From Dehalococcoidia bacterium (GTDB taxonomy: Bacteria; Chloroflexota; Dehalococcoidia; UBA2979): a DNA stretch of 52,927 nucleotides. The notes beneath the pieces are model-generated. The model saw nothing but the letters and a program-made list of their open reading frames with translations. It did no database searches and was not told where the DNA came from. The stretch lies in contig SHYR01000006.1 in NCBI GenBank assembly GCA_009692705.1, forward strand, positions 1 through 52,927, in the 5' to 3' direction. The translations under genes and the position numbers were made by a program. Positions 1 to 8,550 of the stretch are shown here, piece after piece (position 1 is the stretch's first letter; the number at the start of each line of letters is the position of its first letter).

Positions 1-243
1 CGGGGCGTTGGCCAGCACCTCGTCGCGCGGCGCCGAGGGCTGCGGCTCGTCCGGCCGCTCCACGTTCGTCAGCTCGAACGTCTGCGCGGTCGGCTCCACG
101 CCATCGGTGTCGATCTGATTGAGGCTGCCGAAGTGCTCGAGGATGCCGGAGATCTGCTCGCGCAGCCGCTCCACCTCCTCGGGGGTGAGCGCGACCCGCG
201 CCAGGCGGGCGACGTGCCGCACCTCGTCGCCGGTCAACGCCAC
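1..243 (-). CDS. gatC: Asp-tRNA(Asn)/Glu-tRNA(Gln) amidotransferase subunit C, partial (3' end off window)
   Basis: Absent from the ORF track because it runs off the left edge. Translating the minus strand from GTG at 243 gives 81 codons with no stop. It contains the GatC hallmarks HVARLARVALTPEE near the N-terminus, a helical ILEHFGSLNQIDTDGVEPT stretch and the ending RPDEPQPSAPRDEVLANAP. GatC stabilises GatA in the GatCAB complex, which amidates misacylated Glu-tRNA(Gln) or Asp-tRNA(Asn) in the cytoplasm. A clear GGAGGG ribosome site lies just upstream of the GTG. GatC is usually 90-100 residues, so only the last few codons are missing. gatA probably follows beyond the edge. Tandem TATAGT boxes upstream may be its promoters. 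Confidence 0.9.
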   Translation of the reverse strand, partial: MALTGDEVRHVARLARVALTPEEVERLREQISGILEHFGSLNQIDTDGVEPTAQTFELTNVERPDEPQPSAPRDEVLANAP

Positions 244-323
244 GGGACCCTCCTGCCGCGGCCCGTCCGTGCGCCCGCGCGCGCGACGGCGTGATTTCCG
301 CGAATCATGCGACCATGGATCGG

Positions 324-329
324 ACTATA
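324..329 (-). promoter_or_regulatory. Candidate -10 box (proximal) for gatC
   Basis: TATAGT on the minus strand lies about 80 nt upstream of the gatC GTG. It sits inside a GACTATAGG repeat also found 29 bp away. No convincing -35 is visible. Confidence 0.4.
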
Positions 330-352
330 GGTGGAATCCGACCACAGGTGCG

Positions 353-358
353 ACTATA
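353..358 (-). promoter_or_regulatory. Candidate -10 box (distal) for gatC
   Basis: This is a second TATAGT on the minus strand, in the second GACTATAGG copy (352-360). Two copies 29 bp apart could be tandem promoters or a repeated operator. Confidence 0.35.
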
Positions 359-439
359 GGGAGGCTCCCCCCACCGCACCATGGCGTCATGGCCCGCCAG
401 CCCCGCGCACGCGGCTCGACCGCGCGCCGGGCACGCCGC

Positions 440-445
440 TACGAT
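440..445 (+). promoter_or_regulatory. Candidate -10 box for the methyltransferase gene
   Basis: TACGAT lies 8 nt before an in-frame TTG (454) and about 20 nt before a GGAGG (464-468). Together with gatC this makes 244-453 a divergent promoter region. I see nothing else in it except the GACTATAGG repeat. Confidence 0.35.
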
Positions 446-453
446 CATTGGCA

Positions 454-1254
454 TTGGGCGCGCGGAGGTATCGCATCATCTCCACGACCTCACCGGGGCA
501 GCCGCACGCCCTGCCGGCAAACGACCCGGCGCAGCGGCTGGGCAACCCCAGCTTCGTCTGGCGCTTCGGCCAGCAGCGCCGCATGGCAATCGTCCAGCGC
601 TACGCCGTGCTGTCCGGCCGTCGCGTGCTGGACCTCGGTTGCGGCGTGGGCGAATACGTGCGCGCATTCGAGCGCGCCGGCGCGCTGGCGCTGGGCTGCG
701 ACATCGAGCTGCCGCGGCTGGTGGAGGCGCGGCGGCGCGGCGCGACGGGCCTCGCCGCGGCAGCGGCGGAGTCGCTGCCGTACCGCGACGGCTCGCTGGA
801 CGTGGTCGTGCTGAACGAGGTGATCGAGCACGTGCGTGACGAGCGCGCGACGATGCGTGAGGTGCGCCGGGTGCTCGCCCCCGGCGGCGTGTGCATCGTC
901 TACGCCCCGAACCGGCTCTACCCGTTCGAGACCCACGGCATCCAGCTCCGCGGCCGCTACCGCTTCGGCAACTTCCCGTTCGTGAACTGGCTGCCGCGCC
1001 GCCTGCGCGACCGGCTGGTGCCGCACGCCCGCGTCTACGGTCGCGGTGACTGGCGCCGCGTGCTGGACGGCTCGGGGCTGGAGATCGTCGCGCACGGCTA
1101 CGTCTACCCGGGCTTCGACAACGTCGCCGCGCGCGCGCCGCGGCTGGCGCGCCTGCTGCGCGCCGTCTGCTACGCCGCCGAGTCCACACCGCTGCGCCGC
1201 TTCGGGCTCTCGCACCTGCTCGTGCTGCGGCGCGCCGCCGCGGGCACGCCGTGA
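454..1254 (+). CDS. Class I SAM-dependent methyltransferase
   Basis: The protein shows a Rossmann SAM-binding motif I, VLDLGCGVGEY, then an acidic strand (GCDIE) and LDVVVLNEVIEHV, followed by VRRVLAPGGVCIVYAPN, the usual post-motif strand of Methyltransf_11/25 proteins. The substrate is unknown. The conserved block GNPSFVWRFGQQRR before motif I shows that translation starts well upstream of the internal ATG at 583. The open frame reaches GTG 331, but that overlaps the gatC promoter region. I prefer TTG 454, just after a -10 box, although GGAGG at 464-468 points instead to an ATC codon at 475 or 478. Its stop overlaps the next start by 4 nt (GTGA), so it is coupled to the penicillin-binding protein and may act in envelope biology. 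Confidence 0.8.
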   Translation: MGARRYRIISTTSPGQPHALPANDPAQRLGNPSFVWRFGQQRRMAIVQRYAVLSGRRVLDLGCGVGEYVRAFERAGALALGCDIELPRLVEARRRGATGLAAAAAESLPYRDGSLDVVVLNEVIEHVRDERATMREVRRVLAPGGVCIVYAPNRLYPFETHGIQLRGRYRFGNFPFVNWLPRRLRDRLVPHARVYGRGDWRRVLDGSGLEIVAHGYVYPGFDNVAARAPRLARLLRAVCYAAESTPLRRFGLSHLLVLRRAAAGTP

Positions 1255-4200
1255 CCGGCGGAGCGCTGGCGCGACGCCGCCGCCGTCGCCAGGGCGGCGC
1301 GGTCCCGGGGCGCGGCTGGCGGGGCGGCTGGCGGCGTCTCGCGCTCCTGGGCGTGGTGGTGCTGGTGCTGCTGGCGGCGACGCTGGGCGGCGGCACGCTG
1401 CTCGTGCGGGCCCGCTACGACGCCTTCGTCAGCGGCGTGGCGCCGCCGGAGGAGCTGCTGTCGAAGCTGCCGCGCGGCGGCGCGCGCATCTACGACCGCA
1501 ACGGCGAGCTGCTCTACGAGTTCGTCGACGAGCTCGGCGGGCTGCGCCGCCCGGTACCGCTGGCGGAGATCTCGTCGTGGCTGGTGCAGGCGTCCGTGGC
1601 GACCGAAGACGCGACCTTCTGGGAGAACAACGGCCTCAACGTGAGGGGGCTGCTGCGCGCCGGGCTGGAGAACTTCTCGCCGATCCACGGCAGCGTCTTC
1701 GAAGGCTCGGGCGGCTCCTCGATCACGCAGCAACTCGCCAAGAACGTCTATATCCCGCGCAACGAGCGCACCCAGCGCAGCGTGCAGCGCAAGCTGAAGG
1801 AGACGGCGATCGCGCTCGAGCTGACGCGCCGCTACTCCAAGCAGCAGATCATGGAGTGGTACCTCAACTCGATCTCATACGGCGGCATCTACGTCGGCGT
1901 GGAGGCCGCGGCGCAGGGCTACTTCGGCAAGGCGGCCTCCACCCTCACGCTCGCCGAGTCGGCGCTGCTGGCCGGCATCCCGCAGCAGCCGGCGCTCTAC
2001 GACCCGTACCAGAACCTGGACTCCGCCGGACAGATCGACGGCGCGGCGAAGGCGCGCCAGCGCGAGGTGCTGAACCTGATGGTGCGCCAGCACGACATCA
2101 CCCAGAAGGAGGCCGACCGCATCGCCGAGCAGCCGCTCAAGCTGCAGGGCGGCCGCTTCGAGATCGAGGCCGCGCACTTCGTGCTCAACCGTGTCGCGCC
2201 CGAGATTCGCAAGCGCTTCGGCGACCGCGCGCTCTTCGACGCCGGCCTGGACGTCACGACCACGCTCGACCTCCCGCTCCAGCAGCAGGGCCAGAAGATC
2301 CTGGAGCAGTGGATCACGGAGTACGAGCAGCAGTCCGGAGGGCACAACGGCGCCATGCTCGCGCTGGACCCCCGCAGCGGCCAGATCCTCGTCTACATCG
2401 GAAGCCGAGACTACTTCCGCGATCAGATCGAGGGACGCAACGACAACATCGTCAGCGGCAACTCACCCGGCTCGACGCTCAAGCCGTTCACCTACATGAA
2501 CGCGTTTATGCGCGGCTGGAGCACCGGGACCGCGATCATCGACGCGCCGTTCGAGGTGATCGACGCCTCGACGGGCGATCCGTTCAGCCCAACGAACCCG
2601 ATCAAGGAGTACCAGGGCGTGATCACGGCCGAGAAGGCACTCGGCAACTCGCTCAACATCCCGGCGTTCAAGACCATCATCGCGGCCGGCGTGCCGGAGA
2701 CGGTGAGCCTGCTCAAGCAGGTGGGATTCACGACCCTGAACGACCCTCGCGGCTACGGGCCCGCGCTGACGCTGGGCGGCGTCGACATCACGCTGCTGGA
2801 CATGACAGTGGCCTACAGCGTGCTCGCCAACGGCGGCGTGATGCGCGGCCAGCTGCTGCTCGCGCCCGGCCGCGAGGGTGAGCGCCCGCTGGAGCCGGTG
2901 GCGCTGCTGAAGGTCACGAACTCAGAGGGCAAGGTGCTCTACGAGCTCAAGAACACTACCGAGCGGCGCGTGGTGCCCAGCAACTACAGCTACATCGTGA
3001 CCTCGATCCTCGCCAACGGCGACAACGAGTGCATCACCTTCGGCGTGTGCAGCGCGCTGGCCCTGCCCGACGGCCGCCCAGCGGCGGTGAAGACCGGGAC
3101 CAGCGCGCCTTTTGAATCCCAGTCCGGAAGCCTCACGACCAACATCGGCGACACCTGGGCGATGGGCTATACCCCCGAGCTGGTGGCCGGCGTGTGGGCC
3201 GGCAACTCCGACAACGCGCCGATGGTGAACATCCTGTCTACCTCGATCTCGTGGCACAGCTGGCGCGATTTCATGGTCGCCGCCTCGACGCGCCTGAAGC
3301 TCCCTCCCACCCCGTTCACGCGCCCGCCCGGCGTCGTCGAGCGCGAGCTGTGCTGGCCCTCCGGGCGCCTGCCGACCGATCTGTGTCCGAAGGTCAACCG
3401 CTACCCCGGCCTCTTCGCCGAGGACGTACTGCCCAGGAACAAGGAGGACGAGGCGAAGCTGGCGGACAACTGGTGGCAGCGGGTGCGCATCGACAACCGC
3501 ACCGGCCTGCTCGCGACCGCGTCGACGCCCGCAGGCGCGGTCTCCGAGGAGGTGCGGCTGGTGCTGCCCGCCGACGCCTACGTGGCGAGCGCGAAGCCCC
3601 CGGCCGCCGGCGCGGCCATCGCCACGGCTCCGAAGCAGATCTGGCCCGCCATGCAGGCGTGGCTCTTCGCCAACGGCCTCGCGAGCTCGCTCGCGCCGGC
3701 CGAGGCGAGCACCTCCGCCACGGCGCTGATCAGCGTCGCCGCGCCCACCGCCGGCCAGACCGTGCGCGAGCGCGTGTCGATCATGGGCCGCGCGGCGCCC
3801 CCCGCCTTCCAGCGCTACTCGCTCGAGTGGGGCCACGGCAGCGCCCCCACGCGCTGGGTGCGCATCCTCACCGCGAGTGCGCCGGTGGCGCTCGGGACGC
3901 TCGGCAGCTGGGACACACTCACCGTGCCGAACGGCGCTTACACCGTGAGGCTGGTGGTCACCGACCGCGAGCTCGGCGAGCTGCGCTACGCCGTCCCGGT
4001 CACCGTCGACAACGGCAGCCGCGCGCCCGCGACGGACCCCTCGCTGTGGGCGCAGATCGCCTCCCCCACGACGGGCACGACGGTCTCCGGTGAGGTCGTG
4101 GTGCGAGGAAGCGGGTTCTCCGCCAGCACGCTGCAGCTGACGGTGGAGTTCGGCGCGGGCTTCAGCCCCACGGAGTGGATCGCGCTGGACCGCTACGCCG

Positions 4201-4346
4201 GAGCGCGGATCGATGCAGCGCTCGCGCGCTGGGACACGAGCAAGCTGCCCAACGGCGCCTACACGTTGCGCCTCTCCGTGCTCGACCGGACACTGGGCAG
4301 CACCGAGGCCACCACCACCGTGACCGTCAAGAACAAGAAGAGCTAG
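1251..4346 (+). CDS. Class A penicillin-binding protein (glycosyltransferase 51 plus transpeptidase)
   Basis: This bifunctional peptidoglycan synthase has 1031 residues. An Arg-rich cytoplasmic tail is followed by one membrane segment (about 30-52). The GT51 domain has the catalytic Glu in ATEDATFW (about E119) and SSITQQLAKN near 156. The transpeptidase domain has all three motifs: SxxK in SPGSTLKP (S408/K411), SxN in GNSLN (about 467) and KTG in AVKTGTS (about 614). After about 820 there are two related beta-sandwich modules, each starting with a phrase like SPTTGTTVSGEV and ending in an NGAYTLRL-type strand. These extra modules make it longer than a typical PBP1a. It begins with GTG overlapping the methyltransferase stop. 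Confidence 0.93.
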   Translation: MTGGALARRRRRRQGGAVPGRGWRGGWRRLALLGVVVLVLLAATLGGGTLLVRARYDAFVSGVAPPEELLSKLPRGGARIYDRNGELLYEFVDELGGLRRPVPLAEISSWLVQASVATEDATFWENNGLNVRGLLRAGLENFSPIHGSVFEGSGGSSITQQLAKNVYIPRNERTQRSVQRKLKETAIALELTRRYSKQQIMEWYLNSISYGGIYVGVEAAAQGYFGKAASTLTLAESALLAGIPQQPALYDPYQNLDSAGQIDGAAKARQREVLNLMVRQHDITQKEADRIAEQPLKLQGGRFEIEAAHFVLNRVAPEIRKRFGDRALFDAGLDVTTTLDLPLQQQGQKILEQWITEYEQQSGGHNGAMLALDPRSGQILVYIGSRDYFRDQIEGRNDNIVSGNSPGSTLKPFTYMNAFMRGWSTGTAIIDAPFEVIDASTGDPFSPTNPIKEYQGVITAEKALGNSLNIPAFKTIIAAGVPETVSLLKQVGFTTLNDPRGYGPALTLGGVDITLLDMTVAYSVLANGGVMRGQLLLAPGREGERPLEPVALLKVTNSEGKVLYELKNTTERRVVPSNYSYIVTSILANGDNECITFGVCSALALPDGRPAAVKTGTSAPFESQSGSLTTNIGDTWAMGYTPELVAGVWAGNSDNAPMVNILSTSISWHSWRDFMVAASTRLKLPPTPFTRPPGVVERELCWPSGRLPTDLCPKVNRYPGLFAEDVLPRNKEDEAKLADNWWQRVRIDNRTGLLATASTPAGAVSEEVRLVLPADAYVASAKPPAAGAAIATAPKQIWPAMQAWLFANGLASSLAPAEASTSATALISVAAPTAGQTVRERVSIMGRAAPPAFQRYSLEWGHGSAPTRWVRILTASAPVALGTLGSWDTLTVPNGAYTVRLVVTDRELGELRYAVPVTVDNGSRAPATDPSLWAQIASPTTGTTVSGEVVVRGSGFSASTLQLTVEFGAGFSPTEWIALDRYAGARIDAALARWDTSKLPNGAYTLRLSVLDRTLGSTEATTTVTVKNKKS

Positions 4347-4386
4347 GCGCGGGGGCCGGACCGGCAGCCTCGACGGGAGCGCCACG

Positions 4387-5883
4387 GTGAGCGAACGGCG
4401 ACCCGGGCCGCGGTTGCGCGTGAGCCGCGGCCACCGCGCCGGGGACCTGCGCGTGATTCGACGCCGCGGCCCCCGCCGCGGCCTCGAGCGCGTGCTGGGC
4501 GTCGCCGGGGTCTTCTCTGCCTCCTACGGCAACGTCGGCTCGTCGATCTACTACGGACTCGGCGTGACCGCGCTCTACGCGCTGGGGCTGACGCCGCTGG
4601 TGTTCGTGATCTCTGGCCTGTTCTTCCTCTGCACCGCCCTCACCTATGCCGAGGGCTCAGCGGCGATGCCCGAGGCGGGTGGCGCGGCGTCATTCTCCAG
4701 GCGGGCCTTCGGGCAAGGCTTCTCGTTCATGGTCGGCTGGGCGCAGATCCTCAACTACCTGATCACGATCTCGATTTCAGCGTTCACCGTCCCGAACTAC
4801 CTCTCGGTCTTCTGGCCGTTGCTGAAGAGTTGGCCGGCGAACGCGATCGGCGGCGTTGGCGTCGTGCTGGCGCTTGGCACTCTGAACATCGTGGGCGCGC
4901 GCGAGTCAAGCCGGCTGAACATCGCGCTGGCGCTGATCGACCTCGCGACGCAGGCGCTGCTGGTCGTGATCGGACTGGCGCTGGTGTTCAACCTCGACCT
5001 GTTGCGGGCCGGAATTCACCTCGGCATCGCACCGACGTGGGACCGCCTGCTGCTGGGGATCGCGATCTCGATGATCGCCTACACGGGCATCGAGACCGCA
5101 TCGAACCTTTCGGAGGAGACGCGGAACGCTACGCGCGCCGTGCCGCGTGGCATCCTCACCACGTTCGTGGCCGTGCTGGTGATGTACACGCTGATCCCGC
5201 TGGTTGCGCTTTCGGCGATGCCGGTGCAGTTGGTCGACGGCGTCTACCAGACGCGCCTGGCCACTGAGTTCATCGAGGACCCGGTGCTGGGCGTCGTGCG
5301 CGAGCTCGGGTTCGTGGGGGTGACGAGCCGCGTCGTCGAGGCGTGGGTCGGCATCCTCGCCGCGACGATTTTGGCGCTCGCGACGAACGCCGGGATGCTG
5401 GGGATGTCGCGCCTCACCTACTCGATGAGCCGACATGGACAGCTCCCCGCGGCGGTCGGGGCGCTGCACCCCCGGCGCCGCACGCCCGTCACCGCGATCG
5501 TGCTCACGGTGATCCTCGCTTCAGCGGTGATCGTGCCGGGGAAGATCACGCTGCTCGCCAGCCTCTACGCCTTCGGCGCCATGCTCTCGTTCACCTTCGC
5601 GCACGCCTCCATCATCCGTCTGCGGGTGTCCGAGCCCGAGCTCGAGCGGCCCTTCCACATCCCCTGGAACTGGCGGCTGCGCGGGCGGCAGATCCCGGTC
5701 CCGGCGTTGATCGGCGGGGGCGCGACGCTCTTCTCGTGGTTCGTGGTGGTGCTCACACAGCCCACGGCGTGGATCATCGGCTTCCCGTGGCTCGGCGCCG
5801 GCCTGCTGTACTACCTCTGGCGGCGGCGCCGAGGCGAGGTCGACGACCCGCGCACGCGGCCGGACTCCGCGAGCACCGGCTAG
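4387..5883 (+). CDS. APC-superfamily amino acid/organocation permease
   Basis: This 498-residue, very hydrophobic protein has about 12 predicted membrane segments. A basic N-terminal tail precedes the first helix, which carries the broken-helix motif SYGNVGSSIYYGLG typical of APC transporters. Helix 3 shows PEAGGAASFSRRAFG, and a later loop has YTGIETASNLSEETRNATRAVPRGI, the usual APC 'E-x-A-x-N-x-EE' region. It probably imports an amino acid or similar cation, but the substrate cannot be read from sequence. It starts with GTG 40 nt after the PBP stop, with a weak ribosome site, so it may be in the same operon. Its TAG stop shares a GCTAGC palindrome with the convergent downstream gene (4-nt overlap). 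Confidence 0.88.
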   Translation: MSERRPGPRLRVSRGHRAGDLRVIRRRGPRRGLERVLGVAGVFSASYGNVGSSIYYGLGVTALYALGLTPLVFVISGLFFLCTALTYAEGSAAMPEAGGAASFSRRAFGQGFSFMVGWAQILNYLITISISAFTVPNYLSVFWPLLKSWPANAIGGVGVVLALGTLNIVGARESSRLNIALALIDLATQALLVVIGLALVFNLDLLRAGIHLGIAPTWDRLLLGIAISMIAYTGIETASNLSEETRNATRAVPRGILTTFVAVLVMYTLIPLVALSAMPVQLVDGVYQTRLATEFIEDPVLGVVRELGFVGVTSRVVEAWVGILAATILALATNAGMLGMSRLTYSMSRHGQLPAAVGALHPRRRTPVTAIVLTVILASAVIVPGKITLLASLYAFGAMLSFTFAHASIIRLRVSEPELERPFHIPWNWRLRGRQIPVPALIGGGATLFSWFVVVLTQPTAWIIGFPWLGAGLLYYLWRRRRGEVDDPRTRPDSASTG

Positions 5884-7007
5884 CGCGACGCCAGCGCCTC
5901 CACCTCGGCGCGGCTCGTCGTCCCGCGCACCGCCGCCAGGAACTGCGCAAGCGAGCTGGCGCGCTCGCGCAGCCCGCGCAGCTGCCCGCCCAGCGGGTCC
6001 ACGGCGTCGGAGCGCGCGGCATAGCTGCCGAACCACGCGAAGTAGGCCTGGTTGAGGCGCCGGATGTGCACGCCGCCGCGCTCCAGCTCCTGCCGCACCT
6101 GCTCCATGCGCGCCTCGGCGTCCGCCACGCGGTCCGCCGCCAGCAGCGCGTCGACCTCCAGGCGCAGCTCGCGCAGCACGCGGTCGCGATCGATGCCCGG
6201 CGGCGCGGTCGGTGGCGTGGCGGCTGGCGCGGCGCGCGCCGTGGGGTCGCCGAAGCGTTCGATCACCCTTCGCGCAATTTCCTCGCCGGCGAGGTCGGCC
6301 ACCGTCTCGTTGATCGTGAGCCGCGCGCCGTGCGGCTGGCCGAACCCCAGCGGGTAGAACGCGAGGTAGTGGTGCACCCACTCGTGCGCGGCCGTCTGCA
6401 CCGTCTGCGCGTAGCCCGAGCGGTTGCTCACCACCGCCGGGTACATCGAGAACCCGCCGGTGCCCACCACCAGCGCCGAGCGCGGCGGGTCGTCCGCCTC
6501 CGTGCGCGCCTCGAGCGCGACCGCCACCGCCGCGGGCACGTCGGCGCGCAGCAGCTCAATACGCACCAGCGCGATGCGCGCGCGGGGCGACACCGCGAGC
6601 ACCAGCGGCGAGCCGGCCAGCTCGATGTCCACCGGCGGCCACACCGCGAGCGGGCCCCCCGGCGCGAGCCGGCCGCGCACGCCCCGCTCGCGCAGCACGG
6701 CGTCGATGCGCCCCGCGATCGCCGCCTCGACGACGCCTTCGAGGCGCTGCCCCTCGGGCGACTCGCGGTCGGCGAGCGCGAAGTAGCGCGCGATCGCGGC
6801 GTCGGGGTCCGGGTCGGAACGCAACGGGGCGCCGAGCACGAAGAGCCACTTCCCCGCGACCGTGGAAAGCTCCCAGCGCACCGGGTCGAAGCGTATGCCC
6901 GCGTCGCGCCGGGCGAACAGCCCTGCCCACAGCGCGGAGGCGAGCAGGAACACGGCCGCGAGCACCAGCGGCGTGGAGTGGCGGGCGGCGCGCGCGCGCG
7001 ATCGCAT
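5880..7007 (-). CDS. Membrane-anchored zincin-like putative metallopeptidase
   Basis: One N-terminal membrane segment (about 12-33) suggests an extracytoplasmic, anchored enzyme. The C-terminal half has the zinc motif HEWVHHYL (HExxH, about residues 208-212) and, about 25 residues on, NETVADLAGEE, whose Glu is a plausible third ligand of a gluzincin. The middle part has no family I recognise. I chose ATG 7007 because TACCGT ends 6 nt before it, fitting the leaderless pattern here. The ORF track starts two codons earlier, at 7013, directly abutting that box. It is divergent from the RDD gene and ends convergently inside the permease stop. Substrate is unknown and peptidase activity is inferred. 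Confidence 0.65.
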   Translation of the reverse strand: MRSRARAARHSTPLVLAAVFLLASALWAGLFARRDAGIRFDPVRWELSTVAGKWLFVLGAPLRSDPDPDAAIARYFALADRESPEGQRLEGVVEAAIAGRIDAVLRERGVRGRLAPGGPLAVWPPVDIELAGSPLVLAVSPRARIALVRIELLRADVPAAVAVALEARTEADDPPRSALVVGTGGFSMYPAVVSNRSGYAQTVQTAAHEWVHHYLAFYPLGFGQPHGARLTINETVADLAGEEIARRVIERFGDPTARAAPAATPPTAPPGIDRDRVLRELRLEVDALLAADRVADAEARMEQVRQELERGGVHIRRLNQAYFAWFGSYAARSDAVDPLGGQLRGLRERASSLAQFLAAVRGTTSRAEVEALASR

Positions 7008-7013
7008 GCGCAT

Positions 7014-7019
7014 ACGGTA
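7014..7019 (-). promoter_or_regulatory. -10 box, leaderless start of the zincin-like gene
   Basis: TACCGT is followed by 6 nt and then ATG (7007). Confidence 0.4.
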
Positions 7020-7060
7020 GCGCCGCGACGCTCACGGCGGACGCTGGCATCGACGCTGCT

Positions 7061-7066
7061 TATAGT
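7061..7066 (+). promoter_or_regulatory. -10 box, leaderless start of the RDD gene
   Basis: TATAGT is followed by GGGCGG and then GTG at 7073, placing the predicted transcription start on the first base of the start codon. No -35 is evident. Confidence 0.5.
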
Positions 7067-7072
7067 GGGCGG

Positions 7073-7627
7073 GTGACCACAACGGTCCCGCTGAGCGACC
7101 CGCCAGACCGCGCCGGCGTGACCCGCCGGCGGCGCCTGCTGGCGCCCGCGATCGACGCCGCGATCGGGCTGCTGGCGCTCACCGCTGGACTCGTGGTGGC
7201 GGCGGTGTGGCTGCTCTGGCGCACCGACGCCGGCCGGCTCGACGCCCGCACAGGCGACGCGGTCGCCGCCGCCGCCGCGATCGGCGCCACGATCCCGACC
7301 TGGGCCGCGTGGCTCGCGCTGCGCACGGTGCGCGACCGCGCGACGCCGGGCCAGCGGCTTGCCGGGCTCGTCGTCGTCGAGCGCCGCCGGGGCCACCGCG
7401 CGGCGCTGCTGAGGCTCGCCGTGCACCCGCTCGCGATGCCGTTCTGGGGCTGGCTCGCGCTCACCGCGCTGCAAAGCGGCGTGCCCTGGCTGTGGCTGCC
7501 CCCGGCGCTGCTCGCCGCCGCGGTCGCCGCAGGCGGCGCGATCTCGCTGGCGGGCCTGCTCGCCGCGCCGCGTCGCCCCGCGATCCACGACCTGCTCGCG
7601 CGCACCACGCTCGCCTCGCGCCGGTGA
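7073..7627 (+). CDS. RDD-family integral membrane protein
   Basis: The protein has 184 residues and about four membrane helices. RDD features are the early Arg/Asp helix (LLAPAIDAAIGL), the cytosolic loop TPGQRLAGLVVVERR, and the C-terminal RRPAIHDLLARTTL, whose Asp closes the R-D-D pattern. RDD proteins are poorly characterised; some are linked to ion transport. The GTG start lies 6 nt after a TATAGT box, implying a leaderless transcript. The stop overlaps the next start by GTGA, so the next membrane protein is co-translated and may be a partner. Confidence 0.78.
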   Translation: MTTTVPLSDPPDRAGVTRRRRLLAPAIDAAIGLLALTAGLVVAAVWLLWRTDAGRLDARTGDAVAAAAAIGATIPTWAAWLALRTVRDRATPGQRLAGLVVVERRRGHRAALLRLAVHPLAMPFWGWLALTALQSGVPWLWLPPALLAAAVAAGGAISLAGLLAAPRRPAIHDLLARTTLASRR

Positions 7628-8436
7628 GCGAGGCACACCGCCGCCCGCTCGCCGGCGCGCTCGCGCCGGTAAGGGAGGCGCTGCGCCACGCGCTCGCCGG
7701 CGCGCTGGCGATCGCCGTGGCGCTGTGGCTCGGCGCGTTCAGCCTCGCACAGGCGAGCAGCGAGCGCGTCGCGCTGCCCGCGCTGGAGCGCACCGCGGCC
7801 GCGCTGACGCAGCTCGACGCGCTGGTCGAGCTGCACGCGCAGACGCTGCAGGAAGCCGCCGACAGCGGCGCGACGGCGCTGTTGCCGCCGGGCTTCCCGA
7901 TCCGGGACGCCGCCGTGCCCGCGCGTGCCGTCGTGCGCGACGGGCGCGTGGACCTCGCGCTGCTGCGCGACACGCTGCGCCGCAACGCCGCACGGCTGCT
8001 CTACGAGCGCGGCGCGGACGCTTTCACGCCGCCGGATGGCGACGGCGGGCTCCGTAGCACCGGGCTGCTGCGGGCGCTGCTGCGCATGGCGGGCAGCGGC
8101 ACGCACGAGCTCGCGCTGGCGCTGTCGTGGCTGCTGGGCGCGGTGGCGGCGACGCTCGCCGCCGCCCTGCTCGCCGTCACGCCCGGCCCGCGCCGCCTGC
8201 GCGCCCTCGGGCGCGCACTGCTCGGCGCCGCGGCGATCGTGTTCGCCGCGGCGCTCGTCGCCCGCGCCGCGCTGGCGCTGGGCAGCGCGGACGAGGGCGA
8301 CACGCTCTTCGCCGAGGCGCTGGCGATCGCGCAGGGGCTGCTCACGCTGCCGCTGCGTGACGCGCTCTGGGTGGCGCTGGCCGGGGCGGCGCTCACGCTG
8401 CCGGCGGCCCGGGGCGAACGTCTCATCCGATCCTGA
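7624..8436 (+). CDS. Integral membrane protein of unknown function
   Basis: A 270-residue protein starts at GTG 7624, 4 nt inside the RDD gene. It has one membrane segment near 24-44 (ALAGALAIAVALWLGAF), then a soluble, probably extracytoplasmic region of about 120 residues (ASSERVALPALE to LLRMAGSGT). At least three more hydrophobic segments follow in the C-terminal half. I recognise no family. The strong coupling with the RDD gene is the only functional hint. The in-frame ORF upstream of 7624 is a shadow of the RDD gene. Confidence 0.6.
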   Translation: MSEAHRRPLAGALAPVREALRHALAGALAIAVALWLGAFSLAQASSERVALPALERTAAALTQLDALVELHAQTLQEAADSGATALLPPGFPIRDAAVPARAVVRDGRVDLALLRDTLRRNAARLLYERGADAFTPPDGDGGLRSTGLLRALLRMAGSGTHELALALSWLLGAVAATLAAALLAVTPGPRRLRALGRALLGAAAIVFAAALVARAALALGSADEGDTLFAEALAIAQGLLTLPLRDALWVALAGAALTLPAARGERLIRS

Positions 8437-8467
8437 CCTGGCGCAGACCGGGCCGGGGCGCCCCGGT

Positions 8468-8496
8468 TTGACGGTGCCGCGCGAGGCCGCTAGCGT
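8468..8496 (+). promoter_or_regulatory. Sigma70-type promoter for the mcl operon
   Basis: TTGACG (8468-8473), a 17-bp spacer and TAGCGT (8491-8496) form one of the two best complete promoters in the window. It gives a leader of about 48 nt before the mcl GTG at 8551. Confidence 0.6.
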
Positions 8497-8550
8497 GCCG
8501 GTGCGCGCGCCCCGCGCGCGCCGACCCGTCCGCCGCGAACGGAGCCGCCG

